From contig NZ_CP042430.1 of NCBI RefSeq assembly GCF_007970665.1, positions 3,658,001-3,722,000 of the forward strand: a DNA stretch of 64,000 nt. The letters run 5' to 3'. The stretch's first letter is position 1; the number at the start of each line of letters is the position of its first letter. The position numbers were made by a program, and so were the translations under genes. The stretch comes from Baekduia soli. GTDB lineage: Bacteria; Actinomycetota; Thermoleophilia; Solirubrobacterales; Solirubrobacteraceae. Shown one piece after another: positions 33,682 through 45,968 of the stretch. A model generated the notes under the pieces. The model worked only from the letters and a program-made list of their open reading frames with translations. It was not told the DNA's origin and did not search any database.

Positions 33682-34119
33682 ATGTTCCCCCACCGTAGGA
33701 CGCGGCCGGCGGCGACGCCCACGGACGAGGTCAGGCTGTCCTTCGAGGCCTCGCTGGACGGGCCCTCCCAGGCGCGCCGGGCGGCCCGGGAGATGCTGCA
33801 CGGCCGCGTGACCGACCAGGAGCTCCATCGCGTGGCGATGATGATCAGCGACGTCGTGACCATCGCCGTCCTCCATCCGCACCAGCGCCCCGACGCCATC
33901 ATCGACGTGCACGTCGAGCTCTCCGAGGACCGGGTCCGGGCGGCGGTCTACGACCACGACGCGGTCGAGTTCGCCGCCCACTTCAGGTCGGCCGTCAACG
34001 CGGGCATCCGCCTCGGGGATCGCGCCGCCAGCCGCTGGGGCACCGACACCTCCGACCGCCGCGACTGCGTGTGGTTCGAGCTCGACCTGGGGTCGCCGGA
34101 GCGTCGCGTGCCGGGCTGA
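33682..34119 (+). CDS. HATPase-like regulatory protein (anti-sigma-like, degenerate)
   Basis: 145 aa from ATG 33682 with AAAGGGGAG upstream. The layout is that of small GHKL ATPases of the anti-sigma/RsbW type: EVRLSFEASLDGPSQARRAA, then the N-box region VAMMISDVVTIAVLHP, VHVELSEDRVRAAVYDHDAV and a C-terminal WGTDTSDRRDCVWFELDL. The N box departs from the usual E-x3-N (here D and I), so ATP binding or kinase activity is doubtful. Probably a signalling protein. Confidence 0.65.
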   Translation: MFPHRRTRPAATPTDEVRLSFEASLDGPSQARRAAREMLHGRVTDQELHRVAMMISDVVTIAVLHPHQRPDAIIDVHVELSEDRVRAAVYDHDAVEFAAHFRSAVNAGIRLGDRAASRWGTDTSDRRDCVWFELDLGSPERRVPG

Positions 34120-34127
34120 GGGCGACC

Positions 34128-35989
34128 TCAGTCCTCCGGCGCGGACTCCTCCATGGCCTGGCCCAGCAGCACGTCACGGCGCTCGGCCAGGCTGTCGCGC
34201 TCGCGGCGCAGCTCGGTCACCCCGCCGAGGCCGGCCGCGATCGCCGCGCGGATCTGGGCGTCCTTGCGCAGGAGCTGCACGTTGGCCAGCTGGCCCTGCA
34301 GCGCCGCGCGCGAGGGCGGCAGCGTCGCCGCCTTGGCCACGAGGCGCGCGATCGACCCGACGAGCATCGCGTCATCGGCCGGCAGGCCCTCCTCCGGCGC
34401 GCGCAGGTGGGCCTGGACGTGGGCGGCGACGCGGCGCATCGCGTCGCTGCTGAACGCCGCGTGGTCGATCGCCGCGAGGATCTCGGCGGCCGCGTCGGGC
34501 GCCGCGAGGCACTGGGCGAGGAAGTCGCCCTCGGCGCGCGCGATAGGGCTCGCGGTGATCGGCCGCGGCAGCGCGCCGGCCCCGCCGTCGTCGTGGCCGT
34601 TGCGCCCGCCCTCCGAGCGCCCCGGGCCGCCGCGCCACGGACCCGCCGCGGCCCCGCGCGACGGACCGGCCCCGGCCGCCGGCCCGGCAGCGGCAGCGGC
34701 AGCCACGACGACACGAGCGACGGCGAGAGGTCGAGCTGGTCGGCGACGTGGGCCAGCAGCTCCTCGCGCAGCGCGCTGGGCGGCAGCGTCGCGAAGACCG
34801 GCTTGAGCGCCTCCACGACGCGGTCCTTGCCCTCCGCGTTGGCCAGGTCGCCCTGCTCGAGCTCGCGCTCGATGCGGAAGCGCACGAACGGCACGGAGGC
34901 CTCGACGAGCTGCGCGGCGGCCTCGGCGCCCTGCTGCTGGACGAGGTCGGCCGGGTCCAGGCCCTTGGGCAGCGGCACGACGCGCAGCTCGAGCTGGCGG
35001 GTGACCGCCAGCCGGGCCGCGCGGATCATCGCCTCCTGCCCGGCGCTGTCGGCGTCGAGGGCCAGCAGGACCGTCTTGCCCAGCTTGGCCAGCTCGCCGA
35101 CCTGCTTCTCGGTCAGGGCGGTGCCCATGATCCCGACGGTGTTGCGGATCCCGGCCTGGTGGAAGGCCAGCACGTCGGTATAGCCCTCGCAGGCCACGAC
35201 GCGGTCGGCGCGCGTCGCGGGCACGCGGGCCAGGTGGGCGGCGAAGACGTGGTCGCCCTTGTGGAAGACCTCGCCGTCGGCCGAGTTGAGGTACTTGGGT
35301 TGCTGGCCGGCGCCCAGCGCACGCGCGCCGAAGCCGAGCACCCGGCCGCGCGGGTCGCACAGCGGGAACATGATCCGCCGGCGGAACCGGTCGTAGATGC
35401 GGCCCTCCCCCTTGGCCCGCACGGCCAGCCCGGCCTCGTAGAGCTCACGGTTGGAGAAGCCCTGCCGGCGGCCCGCCATGAGCAGCTTGTCCCAGGCGCT
35501 CGGCGCGTAGCCCACGCGGAACTCGCGCAGCGTGTCCTCGTTCAGGCCGCGGTCGCGCAGGTAGGCCCGCGCGGGCTCGGCCTCGGCCGAGTCCCAGAGC
35601 CAGCGCACGTAGAACGCGGCGGCCCGCTCGAGCAGCTCGAGCAGGCGGTCGCGATGGCGTCGGCGCTCGGCGGCCTGAGGGTCCTCGTCGGCGACCTCGA
35701 GCTCGACCCCGAAGCGCGCGGCCAGGCTCTCGAGCGAGCCGGGGAAGTCCAGGCCCTCGGTGGCCATGACGAAGTCGAAGGCCGAGCCGCCCACCCCGCA
35801 GCCGAAGCAGTGGTAGAGCTTGCGCTCGGCGTCGACGCTGAACGAGGCGGTCCGCTCGTCATGGAACGGGCAGCGGCCCATGTAGCGGCCGGTGCCGGCG
35901 CGGCGCAGCTCGGTGCGGGTCTGGACGAGGTCGACCATGTCGACCGCGTCGAGGACCTTCTCCTTGCTGTCATCGGCGTAGCGCGGCAC
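34128..35989 (-). CDS. dnaG: DNA primase DnaG, frameshifted in the linker
   Basis: Starts at GTG 35989. Zinc-binding domain with C40, H43, C61 and C64 (CPFHDERTASF, LYHCFGCGVGGSAFDFV), the RNA-polymerase-like domain (LRDRGLNEDTLREFRVGYAP) and TOPRIM core (VVACEGYTDVLAFHQAG, LLALDADSAGQEAMIR). After LSPSLVSSWLP (about 34700) the frame turns to Arg-rich noise, while a second frame continues through a Gly/Ala linker to a proper helicase-binding end (LANVQLLRKDAQIRAAIAAG, stop at 34128). DnaG is essential, so a missing base in the assembly is the likely cause. Makes RNA primers for replication. Confidence 0.9.
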
Positions 35990-36022
35990 CCGGCTGGAGC
36001 ATAGGCTCCCGCCCGCCCGCGC

Positions 36023-36579
36023 TCAGGCCTCCCGGCCGGTCAGCGCCTCGAGGTCGGGGGCCAGCGCCTGCAGGCGCCCGGCGTCGGCCAGACGAGCGTC
36101 GACGCCCCCGGTCGCCGCGGCGTGCCCGAGCCCTCCTCGACGACCTCCGCGCCGCGAAGGGCGGCCACGACGGCCTCGCGGGTGGCGGCGTCGATGTCCT
36201 TGAGCATGCGACCGGAGCGACTCGCGCGCGGTGCCGGCGGCCTCGTGGGCCTCGTCGCGATGCGCTGCGCCAGGTCGCGGGCGGCGCGCACCGCGCCGGT
36301 GGCCGACCCCATGGCCGCCGACTGCTGGGCGGCGGCCTGGGTGGTGCGGGCGAGCGTCTCACGGATCTCGTCGGCGCTGTCGGCGACCGTCCGGCGCTCC
36401 GGCGAACCCCGCCGCTCAGCCGACGACGATGGAGCACACCGACAGCAGGAACGGGCGCCACCGGCCGTGGCGGCCGATGATCGGCAGCACGACGAAGACG
36501 TGGAAGTGGGGCGGCGATCTGCCCGCCGGCGACGCGCACGGCCGTCGCCGAGCAGGTCACCGGCGCCATGGCCGGACAC
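36023..36579 (-). pseudogene. broken hypothetical gene(s), several frame changes
   Basis: Coherent stretches alternate between frames: a hydrophobic end HFHVFVVLPIIGRHGRWRPF around 36430-36520 that stops, then SADEIRETLARTTQAAAQQS with a coiled-coil look, DIDAATREAVVAALRGAEVV, and an end DARLADAGRLQALAPDLEAL (stop at 36023). At least two frame shifts (about 36235 and 36124) are needed to join the latter three. Either a decayed gene or a badly sequenced helical protein next to dnaG. Family not recognised. Confidence 0.4.
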
Positions 36580-36585
36580 CGCGCG

Positions 36586-37626
36586 CTACAGCGCGAAGGC
36601 CTCCGGGACCGTGAGCGCCTCGAAGATCCGGATGCAGTAGCGGTCGGTCATCCCGGCCAGGTAGTCCGTGACGCGCTGGGCCAGGTCGGCGCCCGGCGCC
36701 CCCCCGCCGTCGGGCAGGCGCTCGGGATCGCCGGTGAAGTGGTCGAAGAGCGTGCGCAGGACGTGCTCGATCTTGGCGTGCTCCCGGCGCGCGGCGGCCC
36801 CGAGGTAGACGTGGTCGAACATGAACGTCCGCAGCTCGTCCATCGCGCGCCCGGCCCGCTCGCCCTGGACGATGGCGCCCGCGCGCGCCGAGTGCTCGAC
36901 GAGGTCGTGCACGAGCGCGTCGATGCGGTGCGAGCCGACGTCGCCGAGCACGGCGATGGGCTCGGCGGGCAGGTCCTCCTCGCGCAGGATGCCGGCGCGA
37001 ACCGCGTCGTCGATGTCATGGTTGAGGTAGGCGACGCGGTCGACGATCCGGACGATCGCGCCCTCCAGCGTGCGCGGGACCGGCGCCCGCGAGGAGTGCC
37101 CGAGGATGCCGTCGCGCACGTCGTCGTCGAGGTTGAGGCCCTGCCCGTCGTTCTCGAGCACGTCGACGACGCGCAGCGAGTGCTCGAAGTGGCGGAACGG
37201 CCGGCCGAAGCGCTCCTGCACGCAGGCGTCCAGGACGCTCTCGCCGATGTGGCCGAACGGCGGATGGCCGAGATCGTGGCCCAGGCCGATGGCCTCCGTG
37301 AGGTCCTCGTTGAGCGCCAGCGCCCGGGCGACGGTCCGCGAGACCTGCGTGACCTCCAGCGTGTGGGTCAGCCGCGTGCGGTAGTGGTCGCCCTCGGGCG
37401 CCACGAACACCTGGGTCTTGTGCTTGAGCCGGCGGAAGGCCTTGCTGTGGACGATGCGGTCGCGGTCGCGCTGCAGCGGCGTGCGCAGGCCGCAGTCGGG
37501 CTCGGGCTCGCGCCGGCGCGCCGGATAGGACCGGGCGGCCAGGGGCGAGAGGTGCTGCTCCTCCCAGGCCTGCTGGCGCGCGGCGAAGGCCTCGGCGACC
37601 GGGCCGGGTGCGGTGACGACGTCCAC
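36586..37626 (-). CDS. dgt: deoxyguanosinetriphosphate triphosphohydrolase-like protein
   Basis: 346 aa from GTG 37626. HD-domain dNTPase: N-terminal RTPLQRDRDRIVHSKAFRRL, LKHKTQVFVAPEGDHYRTRL, then metal ligands in THTLEVTQ, LGHDLGHPPFGHIGE and AYLNHDIDDAVRAG. The family splits dNTPs into nucleoside and triphosphate, controlling dNTP pools. Next to dnaG, the usual order in actinobacteria. Short form without extra domains. Confidence 0.92.
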   Translation of the reverse strand: MDVVTAPGPVAEAFAARQQAWEEQHLSPLAARSYPARRREPEPDCGLRTPLQRDRDRIVHSKAFRRLKHKTQVFVAPEGDHYRTRLTHTLEVTQVSRTVARALALNEDLTEAIGLGHDLGHPPFGHIGESVLDACVQERFGRPFRHFEHSLRVVDVLENDGQGLNLDDDVRDGILGHSSRAPVPRTLEGAIVRIVDRVAYLNHDIDDAVRAGILREEDLPAEPIAVLGDVGSHRIDALVHDLVEHSARAGAIVQGERAGRAMDELRTFMFDHVYLGAAARREHAKIEHVLRTLFDHFTGDPERLPDGGGAPGADLAQRVTDYLAGMTDRYCIRIFEALTVPEAFAL

Positions 37627-37684
37627 GCCTGCGATCGTCGCACACGGATCGGGGCCCGGCCCTGCGGCGTTGTAGGTTCGGCAC

Positions 37685-38604
37685 ATGCTCGCCCTCGCCT
37701 CGGTGCCCGCCGACCCCCCGACCGTGCAACTCGTCGAGGCCCCGGAGCCGGTGCCGCTGCCGTCCGAGGCCCTGGTCGACGTGCGCGCGGTGTCGCTGAA
37801 CACCGGCGAGGTGCGCAACCTCGCCACGCTGCCGGCCGGCACCGTAACCGGCTGGGACCTCGCCGGCGTCGTCGCGCGGGCCGCCGCCGACGGCAGCGGC
37901 CCGCCCGCCGGCACCCGCGTGGTCGGCGCGCGGCTGCCCGGGGCCTGGGCGCAACGGACCGTCGTCGCCACGAACATGCTCGCCGCTCTGCCCGACGCCG
38001 TGTCCTTCGAGCAGGCCGCCTGCCTGCCCGTGGCGGGCCTGACCGCGCTGCGTGCCCTGGAGATGTGCGGGTTCATGGTCGGCAAGCGCATCGCGATCAC
38101 CGGGGCCTCGGGCGGCGTCGGGCGCTTCGCGATCCAGCTCGCCCGCGACGCCGGCGCCGACGTGACCGCCGTCGCACGGCGCACCGCGGGGCTGGCCGAG
38201 CTCGGCGCCTGCGAGGTGGTCACGGAGCTGGCCCCGGAGGGCGAGCGGTTCGCCGGGATCCTCGACGGCATCGGCGGCCCGGCCCTGGGCACCTCGATCA
38301 AGCGCATCGCCCCGCACGGCGTGGTCGTCTCGCTGGCGTCCACCGACCCCGCCGACGTGGTCTACCCCACGCGTGCCCTGTTCGCCGGCGCGCCCGGGGC
38401 CCGGGTCCAGGGCTGTTCATCTTCGAGGAGCTGCGCCGGGAGAACTGCGGCGCCGCCGACCTGGCCCGGCTGGCCCGGCGCGTCGCCGAGGGCCGCCTGG
38501 AGGTCAAGATCGACCTCACGACCTCGTGGCGCGACGCCGACACGGCGATCCGCGCGCTGCGCGAGGGCCGCATCGCCGGCAAGGCCGTGCTGACCGTCGA
38601 CTGA
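37685..38604 (+). CDS. quinone-oxidoreductase-like MDR dehydrogenase, frameshifted
   Basis: Starts at ATG 37685. Medium-chain dehydrogenase/reductase: GroES-like N-terminus (EALVDVRAVSLNTGEVRNLA, VTGWDLAGVVA), Rossmann domain RIAITGASGGVGRFAIQLAR, then GPALGTSIKRIAPHGVVVSL. No zinc ligands, so the NADPH quinone reductase type. After GARVQG (about 38411) the frame is lost, and LFIFEELRRENCGAADLARL ... GRIAGKAVLTVD continues in another frame to the stop at 38604. One missing C explains it. Confidence 0.8.
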
Positions 38605-38610
38605 CCGCGC

Positions 38611-39290
38611 TCAGCGCGGCGGGTCGTCGACGCCGCGCGCGCGCCGGCGCATGGACCGGAACGCGTAGGGGTCGGCGTGGGTGCGCTGCTCGGTCCACGG
38701 GTCGCCGTCGTTGTGGTAGCCGTTGCGCTCCCAGAATCCGGGCTCGTCGTGGTCGAGGATCTCGATCGACTGCACCCACTTGGCCGACTTCCACAGGTAC
38801 CGCGAGGGCACGACCAGGCGCGCCGGGCCGCCGTGCTCGGCCGCCAGCGGGCCGTCGCCCGCGCGGTGGGCGATGAGCACGTCGTCGTCGCGCAGCGCCT
38901 CCAGCGGCAGGTTCGTCGAGTAGCCGCCGTAGCTGTGCACGAGCGCGTGCGTCGCGGCGGCGCGCGGGCGCGCCCGCTCGAGCATGTCGCGCACGCGCAC
39001 GCCGCCGAGGGCCTGGTCGAAGCGCGACCAGCGCGTGACGCAGTGCAGGTCGGAGACCTGCTCGACCTGCTCGAGCGCCTGCAGGTCGTCCCAGCGCAAG
39101 GCGTAGGGCTCGTCGATCTCGCCGTAGAACGTCAGCGACCAGCGCGCGACGTCGACGCTCGGCTGCGGCCCGGCGGTCAGCACGGGCCACTTGACCGTCG
39201 GCGACTGCCCGGGCGGCAGGCGCACGGGGTCGATGCCGAGCTTCCGCGCCCGGTGCCGCCCGCGCTCGCCGAAGACCGCCGAGGTGAGCT

Positions 39291-39294
<4 letters not shown>
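38611..39294 (-). CDS. molybdopterin-dependent sulfite-oxidase-family oxidoreductase
   Basis: 227 aa from GTG 39294, overlapping the ppdK stop as GTGA. Single Mo-cofactor domain of the sulfite oxidase / MsrP type: molybdenum ligand Cys85 in SDLHCVTRWSRFDQ, HSYGGYSTNLPLEALRDDDV, EHGGPARLVVPSRYLWKSAK, WVQSIEILDHDEPGFWERNG. No signal peptide or haem domain, so cytoplasmic. The substrate may be a sulfoxide; coupling with ppdK is probably only positional. Confidence 0.88.
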
Positions 39295-41948
<2,654 letters not shown>

Positions 41949-41961
41949 AGGCGTCTGGACT

Positions 41962-42684
41962 CTAACCGGGCGAGGCGGCACGCCATCGGACGTGCGCGTG
42001 ATGCTCGACGGTGTCGGCGATCGCGCGCTCGGCCTGGCGCAGCGCGCGCGGGCTGCCCGGCGGGGTGTCGGCCAGCCGCCGCCCGAGCGCCTCGGTCAGG
42101 AACGCGTGGGACTCGGCGTCCAGCGGGAAGGACCCGGCCTCGCAGCCGCCGCAGACCACACCGCCCGCGGCGCCGCTGAAGCCGACGAGGTGCTCGCGCT
42201 CGCCGCACGTCGCGCACGCGGCCAGCTGCGGCGCCAGCCCGGCGGCGACCAGGAGCTTGAGCCGGAAGGCGAGCTGGTTGGCCAGCGTCGCGCGGCCCGG
42301 GTCGGCCTCCAGCACCGAGAGCTGGTTGCTGAGCAGGTGGAAGACCGGCGGGTGGGGCTCGGCGTCCTCGAACAGCCGGGCCACGGCGTCGCAGGCCCGG
42401 CCCGCGCCGTCCAGCGCCGCGCCGTGGTCGCGCAGGCGGGCGTGGGCGTCGATCGTCTCCGCGCCCGTGACGGTGAGCAGGTCAGAGCGCCCCTGATGCA
42501 GCACGAGCCGGACGTGGACGAACGGCTCCAGCCGGCCGCCGAAGCGGCTGCGGGTCTTGCGCACGCCCTTGGCGATGGCCGAGATCCGGCCCCGGTCGAC
42601 GCTGTAGAGGTGCAGGATCCGGTCGGCCTCGCCGAAGCGCATGGAGCGCAGCACGATGGCGTCGGTCTTCAGCGCTCCGGGCAT
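41962..42684 (-). CDS. recO: DNA repair protein RecO
   Basis: 240 aa from ATG 42684. OB-fold N-terminus (TDAIVLRSMRFGEADRILHL, AIAKGVRKTRSRFGGRLEPF), then a helical domain with a four-Cys zinc site (CATCGEREHLVGF, VVCGGCEAGSFPL). Loads RecA on SSB-coated gaps with RecR in recombinational repair. Followed 13 bp later by ppdK, so probably one transcript. Confidence 0.93.
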   Translation of the reverse strand: MPGALKTDAIVLRSMRFGEADRILHLYSVDRGRISAIAKGVRKTRSRFGGRLEPFVHVRLVLHQGRSDLLTVTGAETIDAHARLRDHGAALDGAGRACDAVARLFEDAEPHPPVFHLLSNQLSVLEADPGRATLANQLAFRLKLLVAAGLAPQLAACATCGEREHLVGFSGAAGGVVCGGCEAGSFPLDAESHAFLTEALGRRLADTPPGSPRALRQAERAIADTVEHHAHVRWRAASPG

Positions 42685-42735
42685 GTGTCCGCGCGCGGAG
42701 AGGGCCCCGAAGCCGTCGCTATACTTGCTGAAGTA

Positions 42736-42999
42736 ATGGCTGCCGTCACCGTCTACACCACTGATCCCTGCTCGTTCTGCGCCCGCGTCAAGCAGCTGCT
42801 CGACACCCGCGGGATCACCTTCGACGAGATCAATCTCGCAAAGGACCCGGACGGTCGGGCCGAGCTGCTGCAGCGCACCGGGATGATGAGCTTCCCGCAG
42901 GTCCTCGTCGGCGGCGAGCTCGTCGGCGGCTTCCAGGAGACGCTGGCGGCCGACCGCTCCGGACTCCTGCAGGACCTGCTCGTCAAGGCCGCGGCCTGA
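42736..42999 (+). CDS. glutaredoxin-family protein
   Basis: 87 aa from ATG 42736. Thioredoxin-fold VTVYTTDPCSFCARVKQLLD with active site Cys12-Ser-Phe-Cys15, FPQVLVGGELVGGFQE with the cis-Pro. In actinobacteria such proteins usually work with mycothiol (mycoredoxin) or as NrdH. Divergent from recO; tail overlaps the mutM 3' end by 17 bp. Confidence 0.9.
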   Translation: MAAVTVYTTDPCSFCARVKQLLDTRGITFDEINLAKDPDGRAELLQRTGMMSFPQVLVGGELVGGFQETLAADRSGLLQDLLVKAAA

Positions 43000-43837
43000 C
43001 CGCGCGCCGCGCCCGCGGGCGCGGCTGGCAGGACTCGCAGACGTAGGTCCCGCGGCCCGCGGCGACCATCTTGACCACCGTCGTGCCGCACGCCAGGCAC
43101 GGCTGGCCGCGGCGCAGGTGCACGAGGAAGTCGTGCTGGAACGCGCCGCGCACGCCGTCGGGATGGCGGAAGTCGTCGATCGTCGAGCCGCCGGCGTCGA
43201 TGCCGGCGGCCAGGACCAGGCGCACCGCGGCGGCCAGCGCCTCGCACTGGGCGAGCGTCAGCGCGCCGGCCGGGCGCAGCGGGTGGATCCGCGCGCGGTG
43301 CAGCGCCTCGTCGGCGTAGATGTTCCCGACGCCGGCGATCCGGCGCTGGTCGAGCAGGAACGCCTTGATCGGGGCGCGCCGGCCGCGGGCCAGTGCCCGC
43401 AGCCGCGCCCCCGTCAGCTCGGGGCCGAGGGGCTCCAGGCCCAGCCGCGCCGACAGGAAGGCCTCCAGCGCCTCGTCGCCGAGTGCGAGCTCCCCCGTGC
43501 CGAAGCGGCGCGGGTCGCAGAAGCGCAGCACGTGGCCGTCGTCCAGCGTGAACGCGACGCGCTCGTACGGCGTGCCCGGCGCGGGGTCCAGCAGGAGGTT
43601 GCCGGTCATGCGCAGGTGCACGAGCAGGTGGACCTCGTCCTCGAAGGTGAAGATGAGGTACTTGCCCCGCCGGCCGAGGTGCTCCAGGCGGCGTCCCTGC
43701 ACGGCGTCGACGACCTCCACCGGCGCCCGCGGCAGGCACCAGCGGGCGTCGGAGATCTGCAGCCCGGCCACGCGGCGGCCCTCGAGGTGGGGGGCCAGCC
43801 GGCGGCGGATCGTCTCGACCTCGGGCAGCTCGGGCAT
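42983..43837 (-). CDS. mutM: formamidopyrimidine-DNA glycosylase
   Basis: 284 aa from ATG 43837. Catalytic N-terminus MPELPEVETIRRRL (Pro after Met removal, Glu), Lys in FCDPRRFGTGELAL region preceded by MTGNLLLD, H2TH helices (LLDQRRIAGVGNIYADEALH) and C-terminal zinc finger (CLACGTTVVKMVAAGRG, TYVCESCQ). Removes oxidised purines and nicks the site. Complete and of normal length. Confidence 0.95.
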   Translation of the reverse strand: MPELPEVETIRRRLAPHLEGRRVAGLQISDARWCLPRAPVEVVDAVQGRRLEHLGRRGKYLIFTFEDEVHLLVHLRMTGNLLLDPAPGTPYERVAFTLDDGHVLRFCDPRRFGTGELALGDEALEAFLSARLGLEPLGPELTGARLRALARGRRAPIKAFLLDQRRIAGVGNIYADEALHRARIHPLRPAGALTLAQCEALAAAVRLVLAAGIDAGGSTIDDFRHPDGVRGAFQHDFLVHLRRGQPCLACGTTVVKMVAAGRGTYVCESCQPRPRARRAVRPRP

Positions 43838-43900
43838 CGCCCCTGCACTGTAGGAGTCCGGACATCGCCGTCCAGATCGGGTGCCGATCGGGTCGGCCCG

Positions 43901-44261
43901 GTGCGCACGGCGCCGATCCCCGGCGTGCACGCCATCGCCGTTCTCCTGCTGGGCGTCGCGACCGCCGCGACCTCGTCTTCGTGCGGTCCGCCGGCTCCGG
44001 GGCGACGGCGCCGCCACCACGGGTCGTCCCTGTGCCCGGAACCTCGGGCGGGGCCGTGGCCGGCCGGCGCGACGCGCCCGTCGCCGTGTCGGCCGCGGCC
44101 GCCGCGCGTGGGTCGTCCCGCTCGCCGGCCTGGCCGACCGGGTGCCCGCCGGCCGGCTGCGTCGCCTGCTGCGCGCCCCCGGCCTCGAGGCCCAGGGGCG
44201 CCCGGCCGGCCTCAGCCGGCGAACGGGGCACCCGGCAGCCCGGGCGCCTCGCGGCCGGTGA
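43901..44261 (+). CDS. possible small membrane-anchored protein, frame disrupted
   Basis: From GTG 43901 a hydrophobic start (GVHAIAVLLLGVATAAT) is followed, in a different frame, by RSAGSGATAPPPRVVPVPGT, and in a third by VVPLAGLADRVPAGRLRRLL. Two lost bases could make one small exported protein ending inside the 3' end of deoB. Weak case; may be non-coding. Confidence 0.25.
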
Positions 44262-45365
44262 GCCAGCGCAGCACGGTGGCGCCGACGTCGGCCATCGGGC
44301 CGTCGTGGCGGTGGCGGTCCAGGCCCGTGCCGGTGGCCAGCAGCGGGACGTGCTCGCGCGTGTGATCGGTGTGGGCGGTCAGCGGGTCGACGCCGTGGTC
44401 GGCCGTCAGCACCAGCAGGTCGCCCGGGCGCAGCAGCCCCAGCCACGTGCCCACCGCCGCATCGATCTCCTGCAGCGCGCGGGCGAAGCCCTCGACGTCC
44501 TTGCGGTGGCCGTAGAGCTGGTCGGTCTCGACGAGGTTGGTGAAGATCATGCCGCCCTCGAGCTCCGACAGCAGGGCGGTCGTGGCGCCCAGCGCCTGCG
44601 TATTGGTCTTGCCGTCGTGGGCGTGGCCGATCCCTCGGCCGGCGAACAGGTCGGAGACCTTCCCGACGGCGTGCACCGCGACGCCGGCGTCGCCGAGCTC
44701 GTCGAGGTAGGTGCGCGACGGCGGGTCGATGGCGAAGTCGCGGCGGCCGGGGGTGCGCGCGAACGCGCCGGGCGGGCCCGTGAACGGCCGAGCGATGACC
44801 CGGCCGACGGCGTGCTCGCCGGTCAGCTGCGCGCGGACCGCGCGGCAGGCGGCGTGCAGCGCGGCCTCGTCCAAGACGTCGACGTGCGCGGCGATCTGGG
44901 CCACCGAGTCGGCCGACGTGTAGAGGATCAGCTCGCCCGTGGCGAGGTGGTGGGCGCCGAAGTCGTCGATGACGGCGGTGCCGTCGTAGGGCCGGTTGCA
45001 GCAGAACGGCCGGCCCGCGGCCTGCTCCATCCGCTCCAGCACGTCGGCGGGGAAGCCGTGCGGGTATATCGGCAGCGCGACCGGCGTCACCGCGCCCATG
45101 AGCTCCCAGTGCCCCGTCGCGGAGTCCTTGCCCGGGCCGAGCGGGTGCAGCCGGCCATGGACGACGGGCGCCGCCGCGGGCGGCACGCCGAGGATCGTCG
45201 TGATGCAGCCCAGGCCGAGACGGCCGAGGACGGGCAGATCCAGCCCCCGACGGCCTGCGCCACGTGGGTGAGCGTGTCCGCGCCGCTGTCGCCGTAGTCC
45301 GCGGCGTCGGGAAGGGCCCCGACACCGCACGCGTCCAGGACGACGACGGCGGCGCGCGGGCTCAT
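44212..45365 (-). CDS. deoB: phosphopentomutase, frameshifted near the 5' end
   Basis: Starts at ATG 45365 (AAVVVLDACGVGALPDAADY, GDSGADTLTHVAQAVGG), loses frame at about 45250 and continues in another frame as LDLPVLGRLGLGCITTILGV to the stop at 44212. One missing C in a GGC run explains the break. Alkaline-phosphatase-superfamily landmarks follow: GKDSATGHWELMG, DLFAGRGIGHAHDGKTNTQA, NLVETDQLYGHRKDVEGFAR and LTADHGVDPLTAHTDHTREH with metal Asp/His. Interconverts ribose-1- and ribose-5-phosphate in nucleoside salvage. Confidence 0.9.
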
Positions 45366-45928
45366 GCTCGCGGTGCGTGGACCTCGAACGTCTTCAACAG
45401 CGGCCGGAACACCTGGGCGTCGACCGCGCGGAAGTTGTCGGTGTCGGAGTAGGCGTCGATGACGATCTCCGACCGGGCCGAGTAGATGTGCGTCGAGCGG
45501 ACCGTGCGCAGCAGGCCGGCGATCGTCTCGCGGGCCCGGATCTGCACGGCGGGCTTGCCGGCGATCGTCGCCGAGGCGGCCTTGATGACCTGGAACGTGC
45601 TGTCGCGGGCCTGCGCGGCCTTGACCAGCGCGTCGCGGGCGGCCTTGAGCTCGTCCTTGGTGACCGGCAGCTTCTCCGTGCGCGGATAGCGCCACACGGC
45701 CACCGTCGATGGGCCGGCCTGCACCGTGGCGACCAGCGGCGCCCTGCCCGCGTCCAGCGCCCAGCCGTCGGGCGCCTTGAAGCTGATCCCCTGGTCGGGG
45801 AACGACGGGACGGCGGAGACCGGCGTGGCCGGACTCGGGACATCCTTGGACGAGGAGTCGCTGCCGCAGCCTGCGGCGAGGGCTGCGACGACGGCGGCGG
45901 TCATGACGAGGGTGAGCGGACGGCGCAT
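45362..45928 (-). CDS. lipoprotein of unknown function
   Basis: 188 aa from ATG 45928 (a GTG 18 bp earlier is possible). Signal with lipobox VVAALAAGC, a short Ser/Pro linker, then one alpha/beta domain (FPDQGISFKAPDGWALDAGR, STVAVWRYPRTEKLPVTKDE, GKPAVQIRARETIAGLLRTV, IVIDAYSDTDNFRAVDAQVF). The pattern is like PsbP/LpqN-type lipoproteins that bind small molecules. Overlaps deoB by 4 bp (ATGA). Confidence 0.75.
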   Translation of the reverse strand: MRRPLTLVMTAAVVAALAAGCGSDSSSKDVPSPATPVSAVPSFPDQGISFKAPDGWALDAGRAPLVATVQAGPSTVAVWRYPRTEKLPVTKDELKAARDALVKAAQARDSTFQVIKAASATIAGKPAVQIRARETIAGLLRTVRSTHIYSARSEIVIDAYSDTDNFRAVDAQVFRPLLKTFEVHAPRA

Positions 45929-45968
45929 GATCCGCAATCGTGACACGCCGCTACCAGGAACTGGACGA

